Source: Arcticibacter tournemirensis (GTDB lineage: Bacteria; Bacteroidota; Bacteroidia; Sphingobacteriales; Sphingobacteriaceae). From it: a stretch of 64,000 nt of DNA. The stretch lies in contig NZ_VFPL01000002.1 in assembly GCF_006716645.1 (NCBI RefSeq), forward strand, positions 372,001 through 436,000. Direction: 5' to 3'. The notes under the pieces were generated by a model. That model searched no databases. It saw only the letters and a list, made by a program, of their open reading frames with translations, and was not told the origin of the DNA. The translations under genes were made by a program, and so were the position numbers. Below are positions 8,961 through 17,229 of this stretch, in pieces; position 1 is the first letter of the stretch; each line of letters opens with the position of its first letter.

Positions 8961-10771
8961 AGCTTCAGCCACTTCTTCCTGACTGCCAGTTGCTCTGCTG
9001 TCGCATTCTTATCCGCTTCAATACGGAACTTGCCATTCGTATCAGGAGTCAACGTCAGCTCTATGGTTTTCAATAGACCATCCCGCGAAATAATAACGCT
9101 GATCTTATCGCCAACTTTTCCCGATGCAATGATCTTGTCAAGGTCGGTAGTACGTAAGGCATCAGTAGTGCCGTTAACCCGGTAGCCGTCAACCGCAATT
9201 ATTTCGTCATTTACACTCAGTCCGCCGATCCAGGCAGATCCTCCTCTTGTTACCGAACTCACTATTAACTTGCCCTCTTTTTGCGACGCAGTGATACCCA
9301 AAGAAGGCACATTGCTTCCCGCGTTCTCATTCACAAGACTTAAGCCGGCATGTCCGAGATGTACATTATAGTTAATAGGCGAAGTGCCATGTACATAATC
9401 CCTGTAAAAATTATCTAGAGAGATACCTGCTATTTTCTCGGCCATCGCTTTGAACTCGTCGCCAGTATAGCCCCTTTTTTGCCTGATATAGTATTCGTCG
9501 TACATAGCTTTCATAACATCGTCCAGGCCTTTAGCAGCTTTTGTCGCGTTCAATATCTCCAGGTCGAGTATCATGCCGAGCAGGGCCCCTTTATTATAGT
9601 ACGATATAGTAGAATTCCTTGAGTTCTCGTTGGGGCGGTAATACTTTATCCAGGCGTCGAAGCTTGATTCACTCACTGGCTGTATTTTACTCCCCGGCTG
9701 ATTCTCCACCACTTTAATATCTTCGCAAAGTACTTCCAGGTACTTTTCAGGAGAATAAAACTCCGCTCTCCGGAGCATAAGGTTATCGTAATAGGCAGTA
9801 AACCCTTCGGCAATCCACAGATCCGTAGTATAGTTCTCAGTGTCGTAGTCAAAAGGCCCTAAGGCCTGCGGACGCAGCCTCTTCACGTTCCAGAGGTGAA
9901 AATATTCGTGCGCTACCAAACCAAGAAAGCCCTTATAGCTCTTTTCTGATTTATATCCCAGACGTGAAGCGCCAAGAACAGTTGAATTAAGATGCTCTAA
10001 ACCACCTCCTCCATTCTGAAAATTATGAACAATAAAAACATACCGCTTATTCGGGTTTTCCTTAAAAATCTCAGTCTCCGTTTCGATGATTAAAGCCATG
10101 TCTGCCGACAATTTTTCCTTGTCGTAGTTACCTCCGCCATACATAGCCACTTCATGTTTCACCCCGGCAGCCTCAAACTCAAATACATCCTGATTGCCAA
10201 CTTCAATAGGAGAGTCGTACAGGACATCAAAATTTTCGGCGTAGAACGTATTCTTCTTTCCCTTTACCGCATCAAGACCGGTAGATATTTTTTTCCAGTC
10301 AACATGAGGATTAATGCTTACTGTTGCCGGCTGATTAATAAGCCCGTCAACATACATAAATATTCCTGTGGGCGACAAAAAGGCATGCGACTCATCAATA
10401 AAGCTCGTCCTTACCGATATTTCAAACGCATACACACGATACCCGGCTTTGATGCCCTCTTTACCCTTTGCGGCAATTCGCCATGTATTCTTATCAAGCT
10501 TCTGAACTTTCAGAGGAGCATTATCCGCCCCCTTAGCATAAAAGCCCTCTACGTTCTTTGCAAACTCCCTTACCAGATAAGACCCCGGAGCCCATACCGG
10601 CATTTTCAAATCAATAAAATCACTTTTATTACCAGAAATCTGCATTTCCACGTCGGCATAATGTGCCTGTGGCTCGGTAAAAGATATTTGAAAAGAGATT
10701 CCAGGTTGAGCGATCAACCCATTAAACGACGATATCATAAAAATCAAAGCAAAACAAAAGTACCTGTTCAT
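8957..10771 (-). CDS. M61-family metallopeptidase with PDZ domain
   Basis: Exported zinc peptidase of the M61 (glycyl aminopeptidase-like) family, 604 residues. The chosen ATG at 10771 begins a signal peptide (MNRYFCFALIFMISSF, cleaved near LIAQP). A frame extension to 10867 exists but is coded by heptad array R4 and would hide the signal peptide, so I reject it. The catalytic HEYFH lies at residues 288-292 with a downstream EGFTAYYDN block; a PDZ domain (about 515-580, GLSVNDEIIAVDGYRV) is near the C-terminus. A -7 box at 10781-10788 is very close to the start. Substrate unknown. Confidence 0.9.
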   Translation of the reverse strand: MNRYFCFALIFMISSFNGLIAQPGISFQISFTEPQAHYADVEMQISGNKSDFIDLKMPVWAPGSYLVREFAKNVEGFYAKGADNAPLKVQKLDKNTWRIAAKGKEGIKAGYRVYAFEISVRTSFIDESHAFLSPTGIFMYVDGLINQPATVSINPHVDWKKISTGLDAVKGKKNTFYAENFDVLYDSPIEVGNQDVFEFEAAGVKHEVAMYGGGNYDKEKLSADMALIIETETEIFKENPNKRYVFIVHNFQNGGGGLEHLNSTVLGASRLGYKSEKSYKGFLGLVAHEYFHLWNVKRLRPQALGPFDYDTENYTTDLWIAEGFTAYYDNLMLRRAEFYSPEKYLEVLCEDIKVVENQPGSKIQPVSESSFDAWIKYYRPNENSRNSTISYYNKGALLGMILDLEILNATKAAKGLDDVMKAMYDEYYIRQKRGYTGDEFKAMAEKIAGISLDNFYRDYVHGTSPINYNVHLGHAGLSLVNENAGSNVPSLGITASQKEGKLIVSSVTRGGSAWIGGLSVNDEIIAVDGYRVNGTTDALRTTDLDKIIASGKVGDKISVIISRDGLLKTIELTLTPDTNGKFRIEADKNATAEQLAVRKKWLKL

Positions 10772-10780
10772 AGTCTGCCG

Positions 10781-10788
10781 CAAAAGTA
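10781..10788 (-). promoter_or_regulatory. Candidate -7 box of the M61 peptidase gene
   Basis: TACTTTTG on the minus strand fits TAnnTTTG. No convincing -33 TTTG was found, and the box is only 9 bases from the ATG, so the leader would be very short. Tentative. Confidence 0.35.
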
Positions 10789-10810
10789 AATGAAAATGAT
10801 GATAAAAGCC

Positions 10811-10922
10811 GTTAGAAATCAGCAATCGGCTATTAGCTAAAAGAAACCAGGACTTAAAGAAGCCCATTACTGATTTCTGAATGCAGATGACAGAATACTG
10901 ACGACTGATTTCTGACAGCTAC
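10811..10922. repeat. Degenerate heptanucleotide array R4 (16 units, palindromic)
   Basis: Sixteen steps of exactly 7 bases from 10811. The left part has ATCAGCA, ATCGGCT and ATTAGCT; the right part has TTTCTGA (twice), TTACTGA, ATACTGA and CGACTGA, which are reverse complements of the same AGNNNTC-type words. The middle units (about 10839-10866) are weaker. The array separates the divergent M61 and efflux genes. Confidence 0.8.
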
Positions 10923-10968
10923 TATAGTAAAATCCTTGATACACCTATTAAAAAACACACTTACATAG

Positions 10969-10976
10969 TATTTTTG
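10969..10976 (+). promoter_or_regulatory. Candidate -7 box of the RND efflux operon
   Basis: TATTTTTG fits TAnnTTTG. A clear -33 element is not visible at the usual distance. The leader would be about 80 bases and contains a small AGAC-GCAA-GTCT hairpin followed by T6 (10990-11007). Confidence 0.45.
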
Positions 10977-11065
10977 CAGTTCTAAAATAAGACGCAAGTC
11001 TTTTTTTATGTTACCAGAACCAGGCTTTCCGGCGGTAATAAAACGATCGAACCACTTAAATCACA

Positions 11066-12139
11066 ATGAAAACAAAATATATTATTTATGCTTTACTGAT
11101 CATTGGTCTTGGCTATCTCATATTCTATCGGATAAAAAAGAATAGCGGAGTAGAACAATCAGCTGGTGGTCCGCCTCAGGGAGGAGCATCGCAAAAGCCC
11201 ATGACCGTCAATGGCATAGTTGTAAGCCCCGTTCGATTCGCGAACAGCCTTACCGTTACAGGTTCTGTAGACGCAAACGAGCAGGTACAGATCAGAAGTG
11301 AGGTACAGGGCATCATCCGAAGCATCTCTTTTAAAGAAGGAACAAACGTTTCTAAAGGACAGGTTTTATTAAGAATAGACGATTCGGAACTCAGGGCTCA
11401 GCTTGCGCAGGCACTGACGAGAGAAAACCTCGCCGCCGAAACCGAAAGACGGGCACAGCTTCTGCTTGAAAAGGAAGCCATCAGCCGGGAGGAATACGAT
11501 GTAGCGCTTGCCGATTACCGTGCTTTAAAAGCACAAACCCAGTTGATCAGGGCGCAATTAGCTAAAACCGTGATCAGAGCGCCCTTCAGTGGTAAAATCG
11601 GCCTTCGATCTGTATCACAGGGAGAATATCTAACACCAACAACCGTTGTCACCAGTCTGGTTAATATAAACCCTGTGAAGATCACCTTTTCTGTACCCGA
11701 AAAGTACTCCACCATGGTGAGGAACAACACCAAACTAACATTCACATTATCAGGTTCGAACGAAAAACATACGGCAACGGTGTACGCAATAGAACCACAG
11801 GTGGAAGCAAGCACCCGCACTCTTCAGTTGCGGGCAAGAGCGGCTAACCCCGACGGATCGCTTATTCCGGGATCATTCGCCAATATTCAGCTGCCTCTCA
11901 ATACCATTGAGAACGCCATCCTGATCCCTACGCAATCCGTTATTCCGGTGCAGAACGGCAAAAAAGTATTTACCTCTCAAAACGGGAAAGCAAAAGAAGT
12001 AGTGATCGAAACCTCCTCCCGGACAGAGAAAGATATCCTGGTAACAACAGGATTGAAAGAAGGCGATACTGTCCTTACTACAGGGATCATGACATTAAAG
12101 GAAGGAAGTCCGGTAAAGGTTATCACCGGCCGGAAATAA
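11066..12139 (+). CDS. RND efflux periplasmic adaptor (membrane fusion protein)
   Basis: Links the inner-membrane RND pump to the TolC-type outer-membrane channel. The 357 residues comprise an N-terminal membrane anchor (about 5-22), a biotinyl-lipoyl-like half with QVQIRSEVQGIIRSI and EGTNVSKGQVLLRID, a short alpha-hairpin (about 105-160), the second lipoyl half (VIRAPFSGKIGLRSVSQGEY), a beta-barrel and a C-terminal membrane-proximal domain. It opens the adaptor-permease-TolC operon; the permease starts 9 bases after its stop. Substrate cannot be told from sequence. Confidence 0.92.
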   Translation: MKTKYIIYALLIIGLGYLIFYRIKKNSGVEQSAGGPPQGGASQKPMTVNGIVVSPVRFANSLTVTGSVDANEQVQIRSEVQGIIRSISFKEGTNVSKGQVLLRIDDSELRAQLAQALTRENLAAETERRAQLLLEKEAISREEYDVALADYRALKAQTQLIRAQLAKTVIRAPFSGKIGLRSVSQGEYLTPTTVVTSLVNINPVKITFSVPEKYSTMVRNNTKLTFTLSGSNEKHTATVYAIEPQVEASTRTLQLRARAANPDGSLIPGSFANIQLPLNTIENAILIPTQSVIPVQNGKKVFTSQNGKAKEVVIETSSRTEKDILVTTGLKEGDTVLTTGIMTLKEGSPVKVITGRK

Positions 12140-12148
12140 GAGGAACTT

Positions 12149-15100
12149 ATGAGTTTATCAACAACAAGTATAAAACGGCCGGTCCTTACAATCGTAATGA
12201 ACCTGATCCTGATCTTATTTGGGATTATTGGATATACTTTTTTGGGAGTACGGGAATACCCTTCCATCGATCCGGCGATTATATCAGTGCGTACCAGCTA
12301 TTCGGGAGCGAATCCTGATATAATTGAGTCGCAGATCACAGAACCACTCGAAAAATCGATCAATTCAATTGACGGAATACGAAATATCACCTCATCCAGT
12401 AATCAGGGATCAAGCAATATCAGCATTGAGTTTAACCTCGAAAAGAACCTTGAGGAAGCTGCAAATGATGTAAGGGATAAAGTATCGCAAGCAACCAGAA
12501 GTCTTCCGCAGGATATTGACGCGCCTCCTGTTGTTTCAAAAGCTGACGCCGACTCTGATCCCATTATGACAATGACCGTTCAGAGCAATAAACGGGACCA
12601 GCTTGCTTTGAGTGACTATGCGGAGAACGTCATATCTCAAAGGATCCAGACGATACCCGGTGTGAGCAGTGTGCAGATATGGGGACAAAAGAGATATGCC
12701 ATGCGGCTTTGGATCGACCCGATGAAGCTGGCGTCCTACGGACTTACAGTATCAGACATCAGGACTGCGCTGACACGGGAAAATGTGGAACTGCCTTCCG
12801 GCAAAGTAACGGGTGCGAATACCGAACTGAGCGTGAGAACCCTGGGGAATCTATCGAGCGCTGAACAGTTTAACAACCTTATAGTACGCACGCAGGGTGA
12901 CAAGATCATTCGTTTCAGCGACATCGGCCACGCCACGCTGGGACCTGAAAATCTGGAAACCCAGATGACCCAGTCGGGCGAACCAATGGTAGGCCTTGCC
13001 GTTATTCCGCAGCCGGGAACTAACTATCTTGAGATTGCTTCAGCTTTCAAAGAACGCTTTGAGCAATTAAAAAAAGAGCTGCCCGACGACATTAAGCTGG
13101 ATATAGCCATTGACAATACACTGTTCATCAAACAGTCGGTAACCGAAGTAGCAGAAACCATCCTGATAGCCCTGATACTCGTTATCCTCATCATTTACCT
13201 CTTCTTCCGCGACTGGGGCATCGCATTCAGGCCATTGATCGATATACCGGTGTCGCTTATCGCAACCTTCTTCATCATGTACCTGATGGGATTTTCAGTG
13301 AACGTGCTGACGCTGCTCGCCATCGTGCTGGCAACCGGACTGGTAGTTGACGACGGGATTGTGGTGACCGAGAATATCTTTAAAAAGGTAGAAGAGGGCA
13401 TGTCGCCCATAGAAGCGGCCATTAAGGGTTCCAATGAGATCTTCATGGCAGTAATCTCTATTTCCATCACGCTGGCAGCCGTATTCCTTCCGGTGATATT
13501 TCTTGAAGGCTTCGTAGGGCGACTGTTCCGCGAGTTTGGAGTAGTGATAGGAGCAGCGGTGCTGATATCGGCATTCGTTTCATTAACGCTGACACCGATG
13601 CTGAATGCCTATCTCATGAAGGGCGGGACGCATAAAAAATCAAGGTTCTACGAAATCACAGAACCTTATTTCGAAAAAATGAACAAGGGCTATGCCCGCG
13701 CCCTTGAAAAATTCATGAAAAGAAAATGGCTTAGCTTTCCTATTCTGTTAGGTTGCCTCGGCCTCATTGGCCTGTTCTACACAATCCTTCAGAAAGAAAC
13801 GGCGCCGTATGACGACAGGAGCTACTTAAGAACCGTTGTCAGCGCTCCCGAAGGCGCTTCGTTCGAGTATATGGACCGCTACATGAAGGAGCTGACTAAA
13901 CTCGTAAATGATTCTATACCCGAGAAAAGAATTAACCTCATAATGACGTCTCCTGGCTTCGGCTCGGCATCCGTCAATAGCGGCAGAATGCTGATAAGGC
14001 TTGTACAACCCGATGAACGCGAGATGTCGCAAAAGGATATTGCTCAAAAACTGACAAAAATGACCCGACGGTTTAGTGAAGGAAAAATCCTCGTCACACA
14101 GCAACCAACTATCTCGGTAAACCGGCGCGGGGGACTTCCGGTTCAGTTCATTATCCAGGCGCCCAACTTTCAAAAGCTAGAGCAGAAAGTGCCCCAATTT
14201 ATGGACGAGGTTTCTAAGGATCCAACATTTACAGTAAGTGATATCGACCTGAAGTTCAACCGGCCGGAAATAAATATATCCATTGACCGCGACAAAGCCC
14301 AAAGCCTGGGAGTGTCGGTTATCGATGTAGCTCAAACCCTGCAGCTGTCGCTTAGCGGTCAGAGGTTCGCCTACTTTATGATGAGCGGACGGCAATACCA
14401 GGTGATAGGCCAGTTCGATAAAGCCGACAGGGACGATCCGCTGGACCTTACTTCCATCTTCGTCAGAAGCAATACAGGCCAGCTCATCCAGCTGGACAAC
14501 CTGGTTACCATGAAAGAGCAGAGCAGCCCGCCACAGCTATATCATAATAACCGGTACCTATCTGCCACTGTTTCGGCCGGACTGGCGCCTGGTAAAAGTA
14601 TGGGCGACGGAATCGAAGCAATGGAAAGGATAGCTGATAAAGTTTTAGATGAAACCTTCTCAACGGATCTTGGCGGCGAATCACGCGACTTCGTTGAAAG
14701 TGGCTCCAATACAATGTTTGCATTCGGACTGGCGCTTCTGCTGATCTATCTTATTCTGGCAGCGCAGTTTGAAAGTTTCGTCGACCCACTCATCATCATA
14801 TTAACAGTTCCAATGGCTGTAGCAGGAGCGATGCTTTCTCTATGGCTCACCGGTCAGACATGGAATATATTCAGCCAGATAGGTACCATCATGCTCATTG
14901 GTTTAGTCACCAAGAATGGGATCCTGATCGTTGAATTTGCGAATAAGCTGCGCGAGCAAGGGAAACCAAAAATGACGGCTATTATCGAAGCAGCCGAAGC
15001 ACGGTTAAGGCCTATCCTGATGACAAGCCTTGCCATTGCATTAGGCGCATTACCCATTGCCCTTGCCCTTGGCGCCGCTGCGCAGAGCCGGATGGGAATG

Positions 15101-15250
15101 GGGATCGTGATTGTAGGAGGAACTATTTTCTCTCTCGTCCTTACATTATTTGTGATTCCCGCCATTTATGCCATGTGGTCAAGGAAACGTAAAACGAACC
15201 AAGAGCAGGAGAAAATAGAAGCATTTGAAAAATCAGAAGCAAGCTTCTGA
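12149..15250 (+). CDS. RND (HAE1-type) efflux pump permease
   Basis: Proton-driven inner-membrane multidrug exporter of the AcrB/MexB class, 1033 residues, normal length. The first transmembrane helix follows TTSIKRPVLTIVMNLILILF. The proton-relay aspartates are in LATGLVVDDGIVVTEN of TM4, and the TM10 lysine in IGLVTKNGILIVEFAN. Two large periplasmic loops follow TM1 and TM7. Gene order adaptor-permease-TolC supports a complete pump. A 13-bp hairpin (15227-15255) spans the stop codon, and heptad array R5 starts directly after it. Confidence 0.95.
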   Translation: MSLSTTSIKRPVLTIVMNLILILFGIIGYTFLGVREYPSIDPAIISVRTSYSGANPDIIESQITEPLEKSINSIDGIRNITSSSNQGSSNISIEFNLEKNLEEAANDVRDKVSQATRSLPQDIDAPPVVSKADADSDPIMTMTVQSNKRDQLALSDYAENVISQRIQTIPGVSSVQIWGQKRYAMRLWIDPMKLASYGLTVSDIRTALTRENVELPSGKVTGANTELSVRTLGNLSSAEQFNNLIVRTQGDKIIRFSDIGHATLGPENLETQMTQSGEPMVGLAVIPQPGTNYLEIASAFKERFEQLKKELPDDIKLDIAIDNTLFIKQSVTEVAETILIALILVILIIYLFFRDWGIAFRPLIDIPVSLIATFFIMYLMGFSVNVLTLLAIVLATGLVVDDGIVVTENIFKKVEEGMSPIEAAIKGSNEIFMAVISISITLAAVFLPVIFLEGFVGRLFREFGVVIGAAVLISAFVSLTLTPMLNAYLMKGGTHKKSRFYEITEPYFEKMNKGYARALEKFMKRKWLSFPILLGCLGLIGLFYTILQKETAPYDDRSYLRTVVSAPEGASFEYMDRYMKELTKLVNDSIPEKRINLIMTSPGFGSASVNSGRMLIRLVQPDEREMSQKDIAQKLTKMTRRFSEGKILVTQQPTISVNRRGGLPVQFIIQAPNFQKLEQKVPQFMDEVSKDPTFTVSDIDLKFNRPEINISIDRDKAQSLGVSVIDVAQTLQLSLSGQRFAYFMMSGRQYQVIGQFDKADRDDPLDLTSIFVRSNTGQLIQLDNLVTMKEQSSPPQLYHNNRYLSATVSAGLAPGKSMGDGIEAMERIADKVLDETFSTDLGGESRDFVESGSNTMFAFGLALLLIYLILAAQFESFVDPLIIILTVPMAVAGAMLSLWLTGQTWNIFSQIGTIMLIGLVTKNGILIVEFANKLREQGKPKMTAIIEAAEARLRPILMTSLAIALGALPIALALGAAAQSRMGMGIVIVGGTIFSLVLTLFVIPAIYAMWSRKRKTNQEQEKIEAFEKSEASF

Positions 15251-15255
15251 TTTTT
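15227..15255 (+). terminator. Hairpin spanning the RND permease stop codon
   Basis: A perfect 13-base inverted repeat (15227-15239 with 15243-15255), loop AAA, whose right arm contains the TGA stop and ends in T5. It could stop or attenuate transcription before tolC, or stabilise the mRNA end. There is little U-tract beyond the stem, so termination is uncertain. Confidence 0.5.
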
Positions 15256-15341
15256 GGCTGTTGGCGATTAGCTATTAGCAATTGGGTATTTAGGAACTGA
15301 ATGCTAATAGTCAATTACTAACAGCCAACAACTAGTACAAT
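15251..15341. repeat. Degenerate heptanucleotide array R5 (about 13 units, palindromic)
   Basis: Exact 7-base steps starting on the base after the permease stop codon. The left half has CTGTTGG, CGATTAG, CTATTAG and CAATTGG; the right half has AATGCTA, ATAGTCA, ATTACTA, ACAGCCA and ACAACTA, which pair with the left half as an imperfect hairpin. Register is kept through the reversal. Array words reappear inside the 5' end of tolC. Confidence 0.82.
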
Positions 15342-15370
15342 TAGAATTGAGAAAATATAAAACATTAAAC

Positions 15371-16708
15371 ATGGCCAACTGCCAATTGCTAACAGCCAAA
15401 AGCTATTTCACATATAGCGGCTTACTTTTAGTCTTCCTGCTTTTTGGACTGACTACAGAAGCACAACAACTATTAACCCTCGAGGATGCCGTGAAGATCG
15501 CCCTTGAGAATAATTACAACATCCGGCTATCCAAAAACAACGCTGCAATCAGCGCGAATAACGTTAACCTGGCCGAAGCGGGGATGCTTCCCGCCGTAAC
15601 GGGAAACCTGAATAACAATTCGTCCATACAGAACAGCAGCCAGACGCAGGCCGACGGATCTGTAAGAGAATTAGACCGTGCCCGCAATTCAAGTACCAGC
15701 TATGGGGTAAGCCTTAACTGGACGGTCTTCGATGGCTTCGCTATGTTCTCGATCTACGACGAACTAAAAGAACTTAAGAAGCTAGGCGAAACAAACATGA
15801 GGGCAACGGTACTCAATACAGTATCCGAAGTCATCAACAACTACTATAACCTGGTCAGGCTTAAACAGGAGCTCAGCGCTACCGACACAGCGGTTGCCAT
15901 CTCCCGCCTGCGGTTAACCACGGCTCAGAACCGCTATAAAATAGGCAAGGCAGCAAAACTTGAAGTGCTAACAGCAACAGTCGACCTGAACACCGACACG
16001 ACGAATCTCCTGAGACAGCGGGACTATGTGCGATCAGCAAAGATCACGTTAAACGAGCTGCTGGCCCGTGACGTCAATACGCCCTTTGATGTCACCGACA
16101 CCATTGCAGTCGACAATCAGCTTCAATATGACCGCTTACAACAATTATCGTCGCAGCAAAACCCTGCAATACAAACAGCTTTCATCAACGAACGGATTGC
16201 CCGGCTTAATCTCAAACAGGTAAAGGCGAACCGCTATCCGGTAATAGGCTTAGCTACGGGATACAACTTCTCACGATCACATTCCGAACTCGGATTTGCG
16301 AGAGATTCGAGAGGCAGAGGACTAACTTATGGCGTCACAGCCTCTGTAAATATATTTAACGGTTTTTTGCAAAGACGTTACGAGAAGAACGCGGAGATAC
16401 AGATTGACAATGCCAACCTCGAATATGAACGTCAGAAGCAGAATATAAATGCACAGCTGCTATCGGCATATCAAACATATCAAACCAACCTTGAGCTGGT
16501 AAAGCTTGAAAAAAGCAATCAGGATGTAGCAAAGCAGAATATGGACATTACGCTGGCTAAATTCAGGCTGGGAAGCGTTACACCCGTAGAGTTCCGTGAA
16601 GCACAACGAAATTACCTCGACGCCAATGTGCGATTTACAGGAGCACAATATCAGGCCAAAGCAGCCGAAATCGCATTAAAAGAGTTAGCCGGGAACCTGG
16701 ATCTATAA
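15371..16708 (+). CDS. TolC-family outer-membrane efflux channel
   Basis: Outer-membrane exit duct of the tripartite pump; 445 residues from the ATG at 15371. Two outer-membrane efflux repeats (about 40-215 and 245-440) with long coiled-coil helices such as NNAAISANNVNLAEAGMLPAV and ANLEYERQKQNINAQLL, and a signal peptide whose hydrophobic core is LLLVFLLFGL, cleaved near TTEAQ. A TTG at 15347 would add eight residues; I prefer ATG. Codons 2-13 are made of five heptad units (15374-15408), so the signal peptide n-region has array sequence. The true start could therefore be misjudged, but no better one is visible. Confidence 0.88.
   Translation: MANCQLLTAKSYFTYSGLLLVFLLFGLTTEAQQLLTLEDAVKIALENNYNIRLSKNNAAISANNVNLAEAGMLPAVTGNLNNNSSIQNSSQTQADGSVRELDRARNSSTSYGVSLNWTVFDGFAMFSIYDELKELKKLGETNMRATVLNTVSEVINNYYNLVRLKQELSATDTAVAISRLRLTTAQNRYKIGKAAKLEVLTATVDLNTDTTNLLRQRDYVRSAKITLNELLARDVNTPFDVTDTIAVDNQLQYDRLQQLSSQQNPAIQTAFINERIARLNLKQVKANRYPVIGLATGYNFSRSHSELGFARDSRGRGLTYGVTASVNIFNGFLQRRYEKNAEIQIDNANLEYERQKQNINAQLLSAYQTYQTNLELVKLEKSNQDVAKQNMDITLAKFRLGSVTPVEFREAQRNYLDANVRFTGAQYQAKAAEIALKELAGNLDL
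15374..15408 (+). repeat. Heptad units inside the tolC 5' coding end (5 units)
   Basis: GCCAACT, GCCAATT, GCTAACA, GCCAAAA and GCTATTT follow in 7-base register from the second codon of tolC. The words match those of array R5 just upstream (ACAGCCA, CAATTGG reversed). Confidence 0.7.
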
Positions 16709-16800
16709 GAAAAACAGGCAATTGTGATGTGAAAGTTTACATATTTTGATCAGTTTCTCTTTTTTTGAAACCTTTTTTGGGCTTATCTCGTATACTTTGG

Positions 16801-16835
16801 GCTGATTGCTATTAGTCCATAGCCCTATAGCTCAA
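16801..16835 (+). repeat. Short heptad array R6 before the response regulator
   Basis: About four to five units in register (GCTGATT, GCTATTA, GTCCATA, GCCCTAT) ending a few bases before the ATG at 16839. The first two share words with R4, R5 and R10. Short, so less certain. Confidence 0.5.
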
Positions 16836-16838
16836 AAA

Positions 16839-17228
16839 ATGGAAGAATTCAGATATAAGTCGGTATTACTGATAGATGATAGTTACATAGATAACCTCAT
16901 CAATCGCAAGATCCTTGAGGGGAGTAATTTCGCCGAAAGCATTACGGTAATTGACTCACCATTTAAGGCCATGGAATATTTAGTACAGTCCTTCAAGAAA
17001 AAAAATCCCCCGGAAGTAATCTTCCTTGACATCAGAATGCCGGGCATGGATGGCTTTGAATTCATTAGACAGCTCGATCAAATAAAGCAGGAATTTTATT
17101 CTGATTTAAAGATTTATATGTTATCTTCGTCTCTTGACCCAAACGACCTAAAGAAGGTGGAGAGCAATGACCTTGTTGCCCAGTTTATAGGGAAACCTCT
17201 AACGGCAAGAGCATTGGAAGAGATTTAA
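16839..17228 (+). CDS. Single-domain response regulator receiver protein
   Basis: CheY-like receiver with no output domain, 129 residues. The acidic pair is in LLIDDSYIDN, the phospho-acceptor aspartate in VIFLDIRMPGMDG, the switch Ser/Thr in MLSSS and the conserved lysine in FIGKPLT. A TTG extension to 16806 would run through heptad array R6, so ATG 16839 is chosen. It ends one base before the next ATG, so both are probably translated together. No histidine kinase is nearby; partner unknown. Confidence 0.88.
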   Translation: MEEFRYKSVLLIDDSYIDNLINRKILEGSNFAESITVIDSPFKAMEYLVQSFKKKNPPEVIFLDIRMPGMDGFEFIRQLDQIKQEFYSDLKIYMLSSSLDPNDLKKVESNDLVAQFIGKPLTARALEEI

Positions 17229-17229
17229 A

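Noticed and set aside
10154-10789. 211-codon open frame on the plus strand opposite the M61 gene
   Set aside because: Antisense shadow of a well-supported gene; no domain or signal of its own.
10772-10867. N-terminal extension of the M61 peptidase to an ATG at 10867
   Set aside because: The extra 32 residues are coded mainly by heptad array R4 and would bury the clear signal peptide that starts at 10771.
13826-14173. 115-codon open frame opposite the RND permease
   Set aside because: Shadow of the permease; composition follows the complementary codons.
16806-16838. TTG start of the response regulator giving 11 extra residues
   Set aside because: The extra codons are array R6 sequence; the receiver domain fits the ATG at 16839.
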